64,000 bases of DNA. Source: Desulfomonile tiedjei DSM 6799 (GTDB taxonomy: Bacteria > Desulfobacterota > Desulfomonilia > Desulfomonilales > Desulfomonilaceae). Each line of letters starts with the position of its first letter. Positions within the stretch are counted from its first letter, which is position 1. Shown piece by piece: positions 17,463-26,234 of the stretch. The stretch is taken from contig NC_018025.1 of the NCBI RefSeq assembly GCF_000266945.1, positions 2,666,001 to 2,730,000 of the forward strand, read 5' to 3'. The notes beneath the pieces were generated by a model. It was not told where the DNA came from, did no database searches, and saw nothing but the letters and a program-made list of their open reading frames with translations. Made by a program: the position numbers and the translations under genes.

Positions 17463-19409
17463 ATGAACGAGAGTAAGAAGCCGAATGAACCGACAAAACT
17501 TGATGATTTCCAAATTCCATACGACGGAGCACAGTTTAACGTTCTTGAGTTATCATCGAGAGATGAACCGGAATGGTCGTGGGAGAGATTGCACCAATCC
17601 CGACAAATTTTGGATTCCTTGCCCATGGGAATCGGCTTGGTGGTTCACGGGAAATTATTGTTCTTAAATCGGCGAATGGCCGAAATCCTGGCTGATACTG
17701 GTGAATCCAATTTAGTCGGGCGAGACTTTCTTGGGTTCATCCCTCTGGGATGCCAGCAATTAGTGGCAAAATCTCTCAGAAACGCACTGGCTACATCCGC
17801 TTTGACTCCAGTGGGAGAAACGGATTTTATTCGGACCAATGGAAAACTCATTACAACGCACATGATCGTAAGGGCGATCAAGTTCGAGGAACAAGACGCA
17901 GTACTAGCCCTTCTTTCGGAGATTTCCCCCCTCCCTGCGATGCCTGCCTCCACGGAGGTTCCCTGGAAGGAAGCAGCAGATCCTCTTCAGGAAAATGCTC
18001 ACGAAACGACTGAGGCGGTCAGAGTTCTGCTCGAGAGAATAGACGACCTTACTCAGCAGTGCGAGAGCTTGCGCAGAAGAGGACAACTCATTGGCGCAAT
18101 CTTCGACGAAGCGCAGGATCTTGTCTTCAGCAAAGACATAAACCTCCGGTACACCTTTGTAAATCCTGCCATGCAGAAATTGCACGGACGCAGTGCGTCG
18201 GAGATTCTGGGGCTTTCTGCTGACGATCTGATGCCCGGAGAGGCCGGAAAACGTGTCAATGCCGTTGATGCCAGAGTGATTGCAGGTGAAACGGTCGAAG
18301 AGGTCTATACCACCCCCATACATGGAATCCCGCTGACTTTTCATGGGATCCGAGCACCGTTGAGGAATCCTGCAGGACACATCATTGGAATGTTCGGCAT
18401 CGTCAGGAACATTACAGACAATAAAGGGATCAGAAACCCCGAACTGTCTCCTGCGAAACGCAGCTATCCTTCCCGGGTCATGAAAGAAACATTGCTACAG
18501 GCGCAATCTGTTGCTGCCTCGGACGGTACAGTGCTCCTCTTGGGTGAGAGTGGGAGCGGAAAAGACTTCATGGCTAAATGGATTCACGACCATTCCAAAC
18601 GTGCGGACGGCCGTTTCTTTTCCATCAACTGCGCCGCCGTTTCCGGTGAACTTGCCGATTCCGAGTTGTTCGGTCATGAGGCAGGTGCCTTCACTGGAGC
18701 CCGTACGGCAAAAAAAGGTCTCCTGCAACTGGCTGAAGGCGGAACTTTGCTGCTCAACGAAATCGGCGAGTTTTCTCTGCCGCTCCAGGCAAAGCTTCTC
18801 ACCTTCTTGGACACGAAATCCTTTCTCCGAGTGGGTGGAGAACAAATTATTCACGTCAATGTTCGCATTATGGCCGCAACGCACAGGGTGTTGGCGAACG
18901 AAGTTGCCGAGGGTCGTTTTCTTGCGCCCTTGTTCTACCGGCTGAATGTCCTCAAACTCGACGTTCCTCCATTGCGGGAACGAGTGGAGGATATACCGAT
19001 CATCGCGCGAGAAATCATATCCTCACTGGCGAAAGAAATGCAGTTGAAGAGAGTGCCCGAATTTGACTCATCTTCTCTGTACGCTCTGGCGAATTATCAT
19101 TGGCCCGGAAATGTCCGCGAGTTAAAGAATGTGGTCGAGCGTGCTCTCATGCTCTGGAAAGGGGGCAGCCTTCGCATAGATACGCGCTCCTTGGACGTGA
19201 TTCCGGAACCGTGGTCCCATAAGGTGAATCTCGATGCCGACAGATCGCTTCATGAAGTCCTGGACGAAGTGGCCAGAGCCCTGTGTGTTGAATCCGTACG
19301 CAGATGCAATGGGAGCAAGACAAAGGCGGCTCGCATGTTGGGCATATCTCGCGGCGTCCTCTATCGCAGCATGAAACGGACGAATATGTCGCGCGATTTT
19401 GAAACATAA
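17463..19409 (+). CDS. PAS-PAS sigma-54-dependent transcription activator
   Basis: A 648-residue regulator. Two PAS domains cover about residues 40-165 and 205-320. The AAA+ domain (residues about 335-570) has Walker A GESGSGKD, the sigma-54 loop GAFTGA and Walker B GGTLLLNEIGE, with Asn in place of the more common Asp. The C-terminal Fis-type helix-turn-helix reads GSKTKAARMLGISRGVLY. ATG 17463 follows GAGGA. There is no receiver domain, so it should sense a ligand or redox state through PAS. A sigma-54 promoter about 200 bp downstream, ahead of the CoA-ligase gene series, marks it as that cluster's likely activator. Confidence 0.9.
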   Translation: MNESKKPNEPTKLDDFQIPYDGAQFNVLELSSRDEPEWSWERLHQSRQILDSLPMGIGLVVHGKLLFLNRRMAEILADTGESNLVGRDFLGFIPLGCQQLVAKSLRNALATSALTPVGETDFIRTNGKLITTHMIVRAIKFEEQDAVLALLSEISPLPAMPASTEVPWKEAADPLQENAHETTEAVRVLLERIDDLTQQCESLRRRGQLIGAIFDEAQDLVFSKDINLRYTFVNPAMQKLHGRSASEILGLSADDLMPGEAGKRVNAVDARVIAGETVEEVYTTPIHGIPLTFHGIRAPLRNPAGHIIGMFGIVRNITDNKGIRNPELSPAKRSYPSRVMKETLLQAQSVAASDGTVLLLGESGSGKDFMAKWIHDHSKRADGRFFSINCAAVSGELADSELFGHEAGAFTGARTAKKGLLQLAEGGTLLLNEIGEFSLPLQAKLLTFLDTKSFLRVGGEQIIHVNVRIMAATHRVLANEVAEGRFLAPLFYRLNVLKLDVPPLRERVEDIPIIAREIISSLAKEMQLKRVPEFDSSSLYALANYHWPGNVRELKNVVERALMLWKGGSLRIDTRSLDVIPEPWSHKVNLDADRSLHEVLDEVARALCVESVRRCNGSKTKAARMLGISRGVLYRSMKRTNMSRDFET

Positions 19410-19494
19410 TTTGTTCGGATCGCGCGCTTTTAGACCAATCGCTCTTAGGGGACCCCATGATATATCAATAGGTTACCCCTTGGCACTGTTTCAT

Positions 19495-19506
19495 ATTCGC
19501 GCGAAT
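19495..19506. promoter_or_regulatory. Palindrome, candidate upstream activator site for the cyclic-acid operon
   Basis: ATTCGC-GCGAAT is a perfect 12-bp palindrome. Its centre is about 135 bp upstream of the start point predicted from the sigma-54 promoter at 19610-19625, almost the same distance as the palindrome ahead of the PstS-like gene. The activator gene ends 85 bp away. Confidence 0.45.
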
Positions 19507-19609
19507 GGCCCCGTCAGATTCCTTCCACTTTTGTAAGCTAACCTTTAGAATTCAATAAATACACTGATTCCACCGCCTAAAACGCCACATTTCTTTGGCG
19601 AAACCACTT

Positions 19610-19625
19610 TGGCACGTTACATGCT
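19610..19625 (+). promoter_or_regulatory. Sigma-54 (-24/-12) promoter of the cyclic-acid degradation operon
   Basis: TGGCAC-gttac-ATGCT has a perfect -24 box and the essential GC at -12 with exact spacing; one base differs in the -12 box (A for T). The start point would be near 19636, giving a leader of about 120 nt before the old-yellow-enzyme gene. It lies between a sigma-54 activator and the catabolic genes. Confidence 0.65.
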
Positions 19626-19758
19626 AACCTGACCTCGAGAGTCCCTGCGAGCAGTCGATTCCCGTATCTGAACAAAACGTTTTCACGAATCAGCAGCACC
19701 CATTGCCAAGCAGATCTCGAAGTCTGCTCATCGGCAAATTTCCTGAGGAGCTTATTAC

Positions 19759-20889
19759 ATGAAACTTTTCGAAAACTATTCGCTCAAAGACAAGCTCACG
19801 TTGAACAATCGCATCATGATGCCGCCTGTTGTGACGAGACTGGCGACAAGCGAAGGTCATGTCACCGATGCATTGGTAGATCGGTACGTCCTCTATGCAA
19901 AGGGCGGAGCGGGTTTGGTAGTCACAGAAGCCGTTTCGGTGAAGAAGCAGAAAAGCGGTCAGCTTTTGCGACTCAATGATGACGAGTTCATACCTGGGCT
20001 GAAGAAGCTGACTCAAACCGTTCATGATGAATCGGAAGCCAAAATTGCTCCACAAATAATTCATTTCCTCAAAATCTCGCGAAGCGGATACCGGCAGAAG
20101 GTTGAAGATCTCACTCTCGAAGAGATCAAGGAAATTCCAACTCTCTTCGCCCAAGCGGCTGAAAGAGCCTGTAGAGCCGGTTTTGACGCTGTAGAGCTCC
20201 ACTTCGCACATTCCTACACAATGTCTTCTTTCCTGTCACGACATAATCACAGAACTGACGAGTACGGGGGATCCTTAAAGAAACGACTTCGTCTCGCCGA
20301 AGAGGTTGTCACTGCTTCCCGAAAGGCCGTTGGAGATAATTTCGTTTTGGGAGCTCGCATCAATGGAGACGAGTTCACGCTCGGGGGAAACAGCCTGGAG
20401 CAATCAAGCGCTATTGCTGTGCGTTTGGCAGAGCTCGGTCTTGATTACATAAGCGTCTCGGCTGGTGGAAAGTTCGAGGATGCAATTCCTAAAGAGGGCG
20501 AATCGCTCGATCCGTACACGGGATACAGCGGAAACAGGAGCATGCCGCCGAAATGGATGCCTGAAAAGGTCAATGTGTATCTGGCCGCAAATATCAAGAA
20601 GGCATTGATGGCCGCGGGATACGATACGACGGTCGTGACAGCCGGGAGAATTCCCACAGCTCAGATTGCAGAGGGCGTCCTTCAAAACGGCGAAGCAGAT
20701 CTGATCGCCATCGCTCGCCCGATTCTCTGCGATCCCTATTGGCCCAAGAAGTCAAAAGAAGGCCGCGAAGACGAGATCCTGAAATGCATCTACTGTAACA
20801 AATGCAGAGAGGCCGAAGGATCTTTCGAAGAAGTCACATGTATTCAGTGGAAGAAGAAAGATGGAATTGTTCAGATTCCGAAGAGCTGA
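19759..20889 (+). CDS. Old-yellow-enzyme family reductase with Fe-S motif (dienoyl-CoA-reductase-like barrel only)
   Basis: A 376-residue FMN TIM-barrel enzyme. The barrel shows the family features NRIMMPPV near the start, FDAVELHFAHSYTMSSFLS (active-site region) and NHRTDEYGGSLKKR. Near the C-terminus CIYCNKC plus a cysteine 12 residues later resembles the [4Fe-4S] site of 2,4-dienoyl-CoA reductases. Those enzymes continue for about 300 residues with an FAD/NAD(P)H domain that is absent here, so electrons must come from another protein. ATG 19759 follows GAGGAG. As first gene of the operon it probably reduces an unsaturated or enone ring acyl-CoA; the exact substrate is unknown. Confidence 0.8.
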   Translation: MKLFENYSLKDKLTLNNRIMMPPVVTRLATSEGHVTDALVDRYVLYAKGGAGLVVTEAVSVKKQKSGQLLRLNDDEFIPGLKKLTQTVHDESEAKIAPQIIHFLKISRSGYRQKVEDLTLEEIKEIPTLFAQAAERACRAGFDAVELHFAHSYTMSSFLSRHNHRTDEYGGSLKKRLRLAEEVVTASRKAVGDNFVLGARINGDEFTLGGNSLEQSSAIAVRLAELGLDYISVSAGGKFEDAIPKEGESLDPYTGYSGNRSMPPKWMPEKVNVYLAANIKKALMAAGYDTTVVTAGRIPTAQIAEGVLQNGEADLIAIARPILCDPYWPKKSKEGREDEILKCIYCNKCREAEGSFEEVTCIQWKKKDGIVQIPKS

Positions 20890-20936
20890 TGTGCCGTCGG
20901 GAACATCAAAACCTGTCATCATAAAGGGGGATTCTC

Positions 20937-22595
20937 ATGACGTTAGAGGGGTTTACACCGTACAAACCTGAAGCAGCCCAACTTTATGAAAAGAAGCGTT
21001 GGTGGCTGGGGCTGACCATGGGAGACGTGTTTGACAAAGCCTCTGATTTGTATCCCAACAAGGAAGCGCTGGTCGGTTCAGGGAAACGCTACACTTATGG
21101 CCAACTACGGCGGATCGTGGATCGCTTGGCTTACAGGTTCCACAAGGAGGGACTGAATAAAGGCGATACGGTTTTACTGCAACTTCCTAACTGGTCGGAA
21201 TTCTATCTGGCGTACTTTGCGGCACAAAAAGCCGGGCTCGTAGTGGTCTTGCTCACTGTTAACCACAATGCAAGAGAGATCTCTCACCTTGCCAATCTGA
21301 CACGGCCGAAAGGCTGGATTCTGCCCGCAGTCTATCGAAAGACAGACTTTCTCAAAGAAGTGAGGCAGGTCCAACAAACCAATCCTGATTTGAAAAAAGT
21401 GATTCTCGTGGGCGATAACGTACCGGAAGACTGTCTGTCTTTTGAAGAACTCCTGAAGACCGAAGGAGATGAGGACGAGATCCGGAAAATATTGGAAGCT
21501 TCTCGACCGGATCCTGGAGACGTCTTACAGATATTGCCGTCGGGAGGAACCACGGGACTCCCCAAAGGTGCACCAAGGACTCATAACGATTATTTATGTA
21601 ACGTGGAATATAAATCTCTGGCATGGGACTTAAACGTGAATGACATTTGCGGTGTGGTCAGTACTGTGGGCCATAATCTTGCGCTCTTGGTTTGTGTTAC
21701 CGCTCCTGTTCTTCACGGTGCCAAAGTAGTGATGATCGATTCCACTTACGGGGAAGACTTCTGCAAAGCTGTTGAGGAAGAAAAAATCACTGCTACTTGT
21801 GCAGTTCCTACCATTGTCAGCCGATTGGTCAATACCCCAAATATAGAAAAATACGATCTGAGCTCGCTCGAGAAGATGTATGTGGGCGCTGCACACAGTG
21901 CTCCAGAACTGGTAAAAAGCATCGAATCGAAACTCGGCTGCCGGTACGTCAATGCATTCGGCATGGTGGAAGGTCCCTGCTGTCAATCACGCCCTGACGA
22001 TCCTGAGGAGGTAACCCTCAACACAATAGGGCGGCCTATATGTCCATACGACGATTTTCGGACTTTAGACGTTGACGGGAAACCGACGCCGCGCGGTGTT
22101 GAAGGGGAATTGGCAGCAAAAGGACCGGGAATCTTTACAGGATATTTCAAGAATCCCCAGGCGAACGAAACCGCTTTCACTCCGGACGGCTATTTCCGTA
22201 CTGGAGACCTCGCTGTAATAGACCACAACGGCAATGTAAAAATAACCGGCAGAATAAAAGATGTCATTATAAGAGGCGGCGAAAATATCGCTGCGCAGGA
22301 AGTCGAGGAACTCATCTCTTCCCATCCTCTGGTAGTCCACGCGTCTGCCATCGGTATACCGCATGTGGACCTTGGAGAAGAGGTGTGCGCATTCGTAACA
22401 GTCGTAGAAGGAGCCCAAATAGGGGCACAAGATATACTTACCCATCTCGAGGCGGTAGGGGCTTCTAAGCTATTGCGCCCGGCACGAATTGAATTCGTGG
22501 ATCACATGCCCCTGACAGCCGCGGGGAAGATCGATAAAAAAGCACAAAGAAACGAAATGCAGGAAAAATTGAAAGCCGAACAAGGAATGAGTTAG
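20937..22595 (+). CDS. Acyl-CoA ligase for a cyclic acid (AMP-forming, AliA/EntE-like)
   Basis: A 552-residue ANL-superfamily enzyme. The adenylation P-loop is SGGTTGLPKGAPRTH (about residues 202-216); later come YFRTGDLAVID and GRIKDVIIRGGENI, and near the end the catalytic Lys in PLTAAGKIDKK. The overall form resembles 2,3-dihydroxybenzoate and cyclohexanecarboxylate ligases. It activates a carboxylic acid to its CoA thioester through an acyl-AMP. The ATG follows AAGGGGG. Its neighbours (BadH-like SDR, AliB-like dehydrogenase, AAHS transporter) point to an aromatic or alicyclic acid imported from outside. The precise acid cannot be told from sequence. Confidence 0.85.
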   Translation: MTLEGFTPYKPEAAQLYEKKRWWLGLTMGDVFDKASDLYPNKEALVGSGKRYTYGQLRRIVDRLAYRFHKEGLNKGDTVLLQLPNWSEFYLAYFAAQKAGLVVVLLTVNHNAREISHLANLTRPKGWILPAVYRKTDFLKEVRQVQQTNPDLKKVILVGDNVPEDCLSFEELLKTEGDEDEIRKILEASRPDPGDVLQILPSGGTTGLPKGAPRTHNDYLCNVEYKSLAWDLNVNDICGVVSTVGHNLALLVCVTAPVLHGAKVVMIDSTYGEDFCKAVEEEKITATCAVPTIVSRLVNTPNIEKYDLSSLEKMYVGAAHSAPELVKSIESKLGCRYVNAFGMVEGPCCQSRPDDPEEVTLNTIGRPICPYDDFRTLDVDGKPTPRGVEGELAAKGPGIFTGYFKNPQANETAFTPDGYFRTGDLAVIDHNGNVKITGRIKDVIIRGGENIAAQEVEELISSHPLVVHASAIGIPHVDLGEEVCAFVTVVEGAQIGAQDILTHLEAVGASKLLRPARIEFVDHMPLTAAGKIDKKAQRNEMQEKLKAEQGMS

Positions 22596-22647
22596 CTGGC
22601 GGTTGACTCGAGTTATTTTGTTCTCTCGATTAATAAGGAGATGAAAA

Positions 22648-23409
22648 ATGAGTTTAGGCGGTAAGAACGCAATCATCACAGGTGGTGCGAAAGGAATAGG
22701 AAAAGCTATCGGTATGAGGCTCGCATCTGATGGTGCGAACATTGGAATTCTTGACCTCGATAGAGATTTGGCAGAAGAGACTGCAAAAGAGATAAGGCAA
22801 AAAGGCGTGGAAGCGATGCCGATCAAATGCGACGTCACCGACTACGCACAGGTAAAACAGTCCGTCGAATCATTTGTTGCCAGATTTCAGACTATCGACA
22901 TTCTCATCAACAATGCTGGTATGGACAGATCTGCGTTTTTCATCGATACGGATCAAACCCTCTGGGACAAAATGATCAGCGTAAACTATAGAAGCTTCTT
23001 GAACGCTACTCATGTGTGTATCCCTTACATGATAGAGAAGCAAACAGGCAATATCGTCAGTCTTGGTTCAGACGCCGGCCGCGTAGGCAATAGTGGCGAA
23101 CTCGTGTACTGCGGCACCAAAGCTGCCTTGATGGCCAGTTCCAAGGCACTGGCGAGAGAAGTAGCAAGATTTAATATCAGAGTCAATTGCGTCGCACCCG
23201 GGCCCGTACAGACTGACTTGCTCCTCGGCCTGCATGAAGGGGAAAAAGGGAAGAAGATTATGGAGGCTGTCGCGAAGATGATCCCTATGAAGAGACTCGG
23301 ACTTCCTCAGGATGTTGCCGATGTCGTGGCTTTCTTCGTGAGTGATGACGCGAGATACTTGACCGGCCAGGTGCTAAGCGTGGACGGCGGTCTGACCATG
23401 ATTGGTTGA
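22648..23409 (+). CDS. Short-chain dehydrogenase, BadH-like (hydroxycyclohexane-carbonyl-CoA dehydrogenase)
   Basis: A 253-residue classical SDR. The NAD(P) site is TGGAKGIGKAIG at the N-terminus, with an Asp after the second strand (LDLDRD) that favours NAD. The active site is Ser plus YxxxK in SDAGRVGNSGELVYCGTK. The stretch SDAGRVG-SGE is close to what I recall of BadH, the 2-hydroxycyclohexanecarboxyl-CoA dehydrogenase of Rhodopseudomonas. It should oxidise a ring hydroxyl to the ketone, which in this cluster would give the substrate of BamA or a close relative. The ATG follows AAGGAG. Family is certain; the substrate is inferred from context. Confidence 0.82.
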   Translation: MSLGGKNAIITGGAKGIGKAIGMRLASDGANIGILDLDRDLAEETAKEIRQKGVEAMPIKCDVTDYAQVKQSVESFVARFQTIDILINNAGMDRSAFFIDTDQTLWDKMISVNYRSFLNATHVCIPYMIEKQTGNIVSLGSDAGRVGNSGELVYCGTKAALMASSKALAREVARFNIRVNCVAPGPVQTDLLLGLHEGEKGKKIMEAVAKMIPMKRLGLPQDVADVVAFFVSDDARYLTGQVLSVDGGLTMIG

Positions 23410-23430
23410 AATGGGAAAAGGAGCCAGATA

Positions 23431-24555
23431 ATGGATTTTACGCTTCCTGATCATATCCTCAAAATCAAGTACGAAACTCGAGAGTGGGTGGAGAATGTCC
23501 TGAATCCGCTGTCAGCTCCCCTCGAGGAAGAAGAGCGCATCCCGGAAGAACTCGTGGCAGAGCTGAAAAAGGGGCGTTTCTTCGGGCTGACCATACCCAA
23601 AGAGTACGGTGGACAAGGATGGTCGGTTGTAGAGTGGTTTACGGTTCTCGAAGAAATCGCCAAAGCCTATGCCACAGTACGACTTATCGCTCATTGTATG
23701 AATGGACTCTTCTGGAGACCGTTACAACAGTACGGCACTGAGGAGCAAAGAAGAAAATATTTGCCGAAACTGGCTACCGGCGAGATCTGGGCGGCAAATA
23801 CCCTTACGGAACCGGAGGCGGGCACTGGAAAAGACATTAACTCCAAGACAACCCGTGACGGCGACGACTACCTCATAAATGGCCGCAAGTGGCTCATCTC
23901 GACGTTTCCCGATCAAACGAAACTGCTTTATTCTTTTGCCGCTACAGAAGAGGGGATTACTTCGTTCCTCATCGATCTCCCCACAGAGGGTATCACGTTT
24001 GTGCCGATGGAAAAGATGATGGGATGCGTCGGACCTCGTCACTACAACGTCATTTACAAGGATTGCCGAGTCCCGGCCTCCAGTATTCTGGGAGAAAAAG
24101 GGAAGGGCTTGGACGTGGCATTCGGAATGCTTCACTTGAGCCGAGTGTCAATTGCTTTCGGTTGCATCGGTTTAGCTCAAAAAATGTTCGACCTCGCTGT
24201 AGCATACGCAAAGAAGAGGAGCACCTTCGGAAAACTCCTGGTTCAGCGTCAGGCTATTCAGAACAACGTTGCGCAGATGGCTACCGAAATTCAAGCTGCT
24301 CGAATGCTTGCCTATGAAGCTGCCTGGAGGTTCGATCAAGGACAAGATATTGTCACCAACGCAGCCATGGCAAAGATGTTTGCCGAGCAGGTGGTGACCC
24401 GTGTATCCGAAATGGCTTTGAGAATGCATGGAGGTGTGGGGTACACGAAAGCATATCCGCTGGAAAGACATTTCCGGGATTGCCGATCTTTTCATTTCGA
24501 GGAGGGCACTGAGGAAATTCAGAAACTACTCATAGCGAGAAAATTCCTTAAGTAG
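23431..24555 (+). CDS. Acyl-CoA dehydrogenase, AliB-like candidate
   Basis: A 374-residue flavoprotein with the three-part acyl-CoA dehydrogenase fold: N-terminal helices, beta domain (WAANTLTEPEAGTGKD, NGRKWLIS) and C-terminal helices (GGVGYTKAYPLERHFRDCR). The catalytic Glu is in FEEGTEEIQ near residue 363. It starts 21 bp after the SDR gene, with a GGAG site. In company with an AliA-like ligase and BadH-like SDR it most resembles AliB, which makes cyclohexene-carbonyl-CoA from the saturated ring ester. ETF would take the electrons; no etf gene is in the window. The substrate is inferred. Confidence 0.82.
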   Translation: MDFTLPDHILKIKYETREWVENVLNPLSAPLEEEERIPEELVAELKKGRFFGLTIPKEYGGQGWSVVEWFTVLEEIAKAYATVRLIAHCMNGLFWRPLQQYGTEEQRRKYLPKLATGEIWAANTLTEPEAGTGKDINSKTTRDGDDYLINGRKWLISTFPDQTKLLYSFAATEEGITSFLIDLPTEGITFVPMEKMMGCVGPRHYNVIYKDCRVPASSILGEKGKGLDVAFGMLHLSRVSIAFGCIGLAQKMFDLAVAYAKKRSTFGKLLVQRQAIQNNVAQMATEIQAARMLAYEAAWRFDQGQDIVTNAAMAKMFAEQVVTRVSEMALRMHGGVGYTKAYPLERHFRDCRSFHFEEGTEEIQKLLIARKFLK

Positions 24556-24743
24556 GCAATCACGTTCTTAACAAAGCAGCGGAATTGCCTCAGGACATGG
24601 GCCCATAGGTGGACGGTTCTTCCGACGATAGTGATGGTCGTGACGGAAGAGCGTTCCCTATGGCGACCATGATAAGACATGGCCGCCGGTTCGAACGTGA
24701 TTGCTGCACAGCCGGCCCAACCTGGATGTGTTAGGAGGTGGGT

Positions 24744-26087
24744 ATGCGAACGATTCAGGTAAATAAGATGATTGATGAGAGCAAGTACAACAGCTTTCAT
24801 CTCTCAGTGCTTATACTCTGTCTTTTCGTTATCATCAGTGACGGATATGATTTGGTCGTTTATGGCACAATCGTTCCGGCCCTTATGAAGGACTGGAGCT
24901 TAACACCCATTCAAGCTGGCATGATAGGTAGTTACGCCATGGTCGGCATGCTGTTGGGTGCCTTGATATTCGGTCCATTGGCGGACCGAGTTGGCAGAAA
25001 AGCAGTCATCCTGGTCTGTCTTGCTCTTTTTGGCACCTTCACCGGAACCGTAGGTTTTGCGCGAGACGCTACCGAATTCGGAATTTATCGATTCATTGCC
25101 GGACTGGGGCTGGGCGGTGTCATGCCGAACTGTATCTCACTCGTCACGGAATACATGCCCAGGAAGGTGCGAAGCACGATGGTGGCTATCATGTTCTGCG
25201 GAATGCAGATCGGGTCCATAGCTGCTGCAGGCCTAGGCATCTTCCTCATTCCTGCCTACGGCTGGAAGATAATGTTCTGGTTGGGTGCACTGCCTCTGCT
25301 CTTGATACCCTTTCTTTGGGCCTATCTTCCGGAGTCCCTCGATTTCTATATGAAACGCAATCAAATGGATAAGCTTGCGCATGTAGTAAAGTCCTCAGTG
25401 CCGGAATTTGAGCCGAAGCCAGACGATGTGTACGATTTAGCCACTGTTAAAATCCATAAGATACCGGTGGTCAACCTGTTTGAAGAGGGGCGTGCTTTCA
25501 GCACTATCATGTTCTGGATTGCGTATGTTTGTAATCTTCTCATTATCTACGCAATAGCGGTTTGGTTGCCAAAACTGATGCAGAATGCCGGCTATTCCAT
25601 GGGCTCGAGCCTCTGGTTCCTGGTTGTGAGCAATATGGGAGCAGTAGTCGGAGCCGTTTCAGGATCATGGCTCTCTGACAAAGTTGATGGCAAGAAGATT
25701 TTGGTTACCTACTTCTTCCTGGCGTTTGTATCCATAAATCTCTTGGCCTTGAATGTGAACTTTGTGTTACTGTCCATCTTTGTAGCAATATCCGGAGCCA
25801 CCACCATGGGAACGCAAATAGCTGCCAATGCATATGTTTCTCAGTATTATCCGCTGAGTATGCGTTCAAGCGGTATCGGTTGGGCACTTGGCATAGGGCG
25901 TTTCGGAGCAGTGATCGGACCCACCATGGGAGGTTTCCTGCTTGCTATGAACCTGTCACTCGCCATGAACTTCTTCGTGTTCGCTGTTCCGGGACTGATT
26001 GCTTCCGCTGCCATGGCATTAGTGCAAAGAAGATATGGTTACACATGGAATCAGAGACAAGCTGCCAACATGGAGAAGGTAGCCTAG
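24744..26087 (+). CDS. MFS transporter, aromatic acid:H+ symporter (AAHS) family
   Basis: A 447-residue, 12-helix inner-membrane carrier. The AAHS signature DGYDLVVYG is in helix 1, and the loop between helices 2 and 3 has GPLADRVGRKAVIL, a standard MFS motif A. Known members (PcaK, BenK, and shikimate or hydroxyphenylpropionate carriers) import aromatic or ring acids with protons. ATG 24744 follows AGGAGG; a GTG two codons earlier overlaps that site. Placed between the ligase group and bamA, it probably brings in the acid that the ligase activates. Domain and motif evidence is strong; the solute is not known. Confidence 0.9.
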   Translation: MRTIQVNKMIDESKYNSFHLSVLILCLFVIISDGYDLVVYGTIVPALMKDWSLTPIQAGMIGSYAMVGMLLGALIFGPLADRVGRKAVILVCLALFGTFTGTVGFARDATEFGIYRFIAGLGLGGVMPNCISLVTEYMPRKVRSTMVAIMFCGMQIGSIAAAGLGIFLIPAYGWKIMFWLGALPLLLIPFLWAYLPESLDFYMKRNQMDKLAHVVKSSVPEFEPKPDDVYDLATVKIHKIPVVNLFEEGRAFSTIMFWIAYVCNLLIIYAIAVWLPKLMQNAGYSMGSSLWFLVVSNMGAVVGAVSGSWLSDKVDGKKILVTYFFLAFVSINLLALNVNFVLLSIFVAISGATTMGTQIAANAYVSQYYPLSMRSSGIGWALGIGRFGAVIGPTMGGFLLAMNLSLAMNFFVFAVPGLIASAAMALVQRRYGYTWNQRQAANMEKVA

Positions 26088-26234
26088 TCTCACGTGTCGT
26101 GAAACGGTCATGGTTGTAAGACAATGACAACAACTATAATGATTTGACTCTTTGAGCGGCTTCTCTGCCCCGGTTACAACTGCCATGAAAGGGAGACTGG
26201 GTAGGGAAGCCGTATTCAGCATAGGAGGTCGTGT

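Noticed and set aside
19481-19495. A second TGGCAC ahead of the cyclic-acid operon
   Set aside because: The -12 position has TA instead of GC at the required spacing, so it cannot be a sigma-54 promoter; the site at 19610 fits.
24617-24651. Inverted repeat TCTTCCG/CGGAAGA before the MFS gene
   Set aside because: A 20-bp spacing and no T-run; it may be chance.
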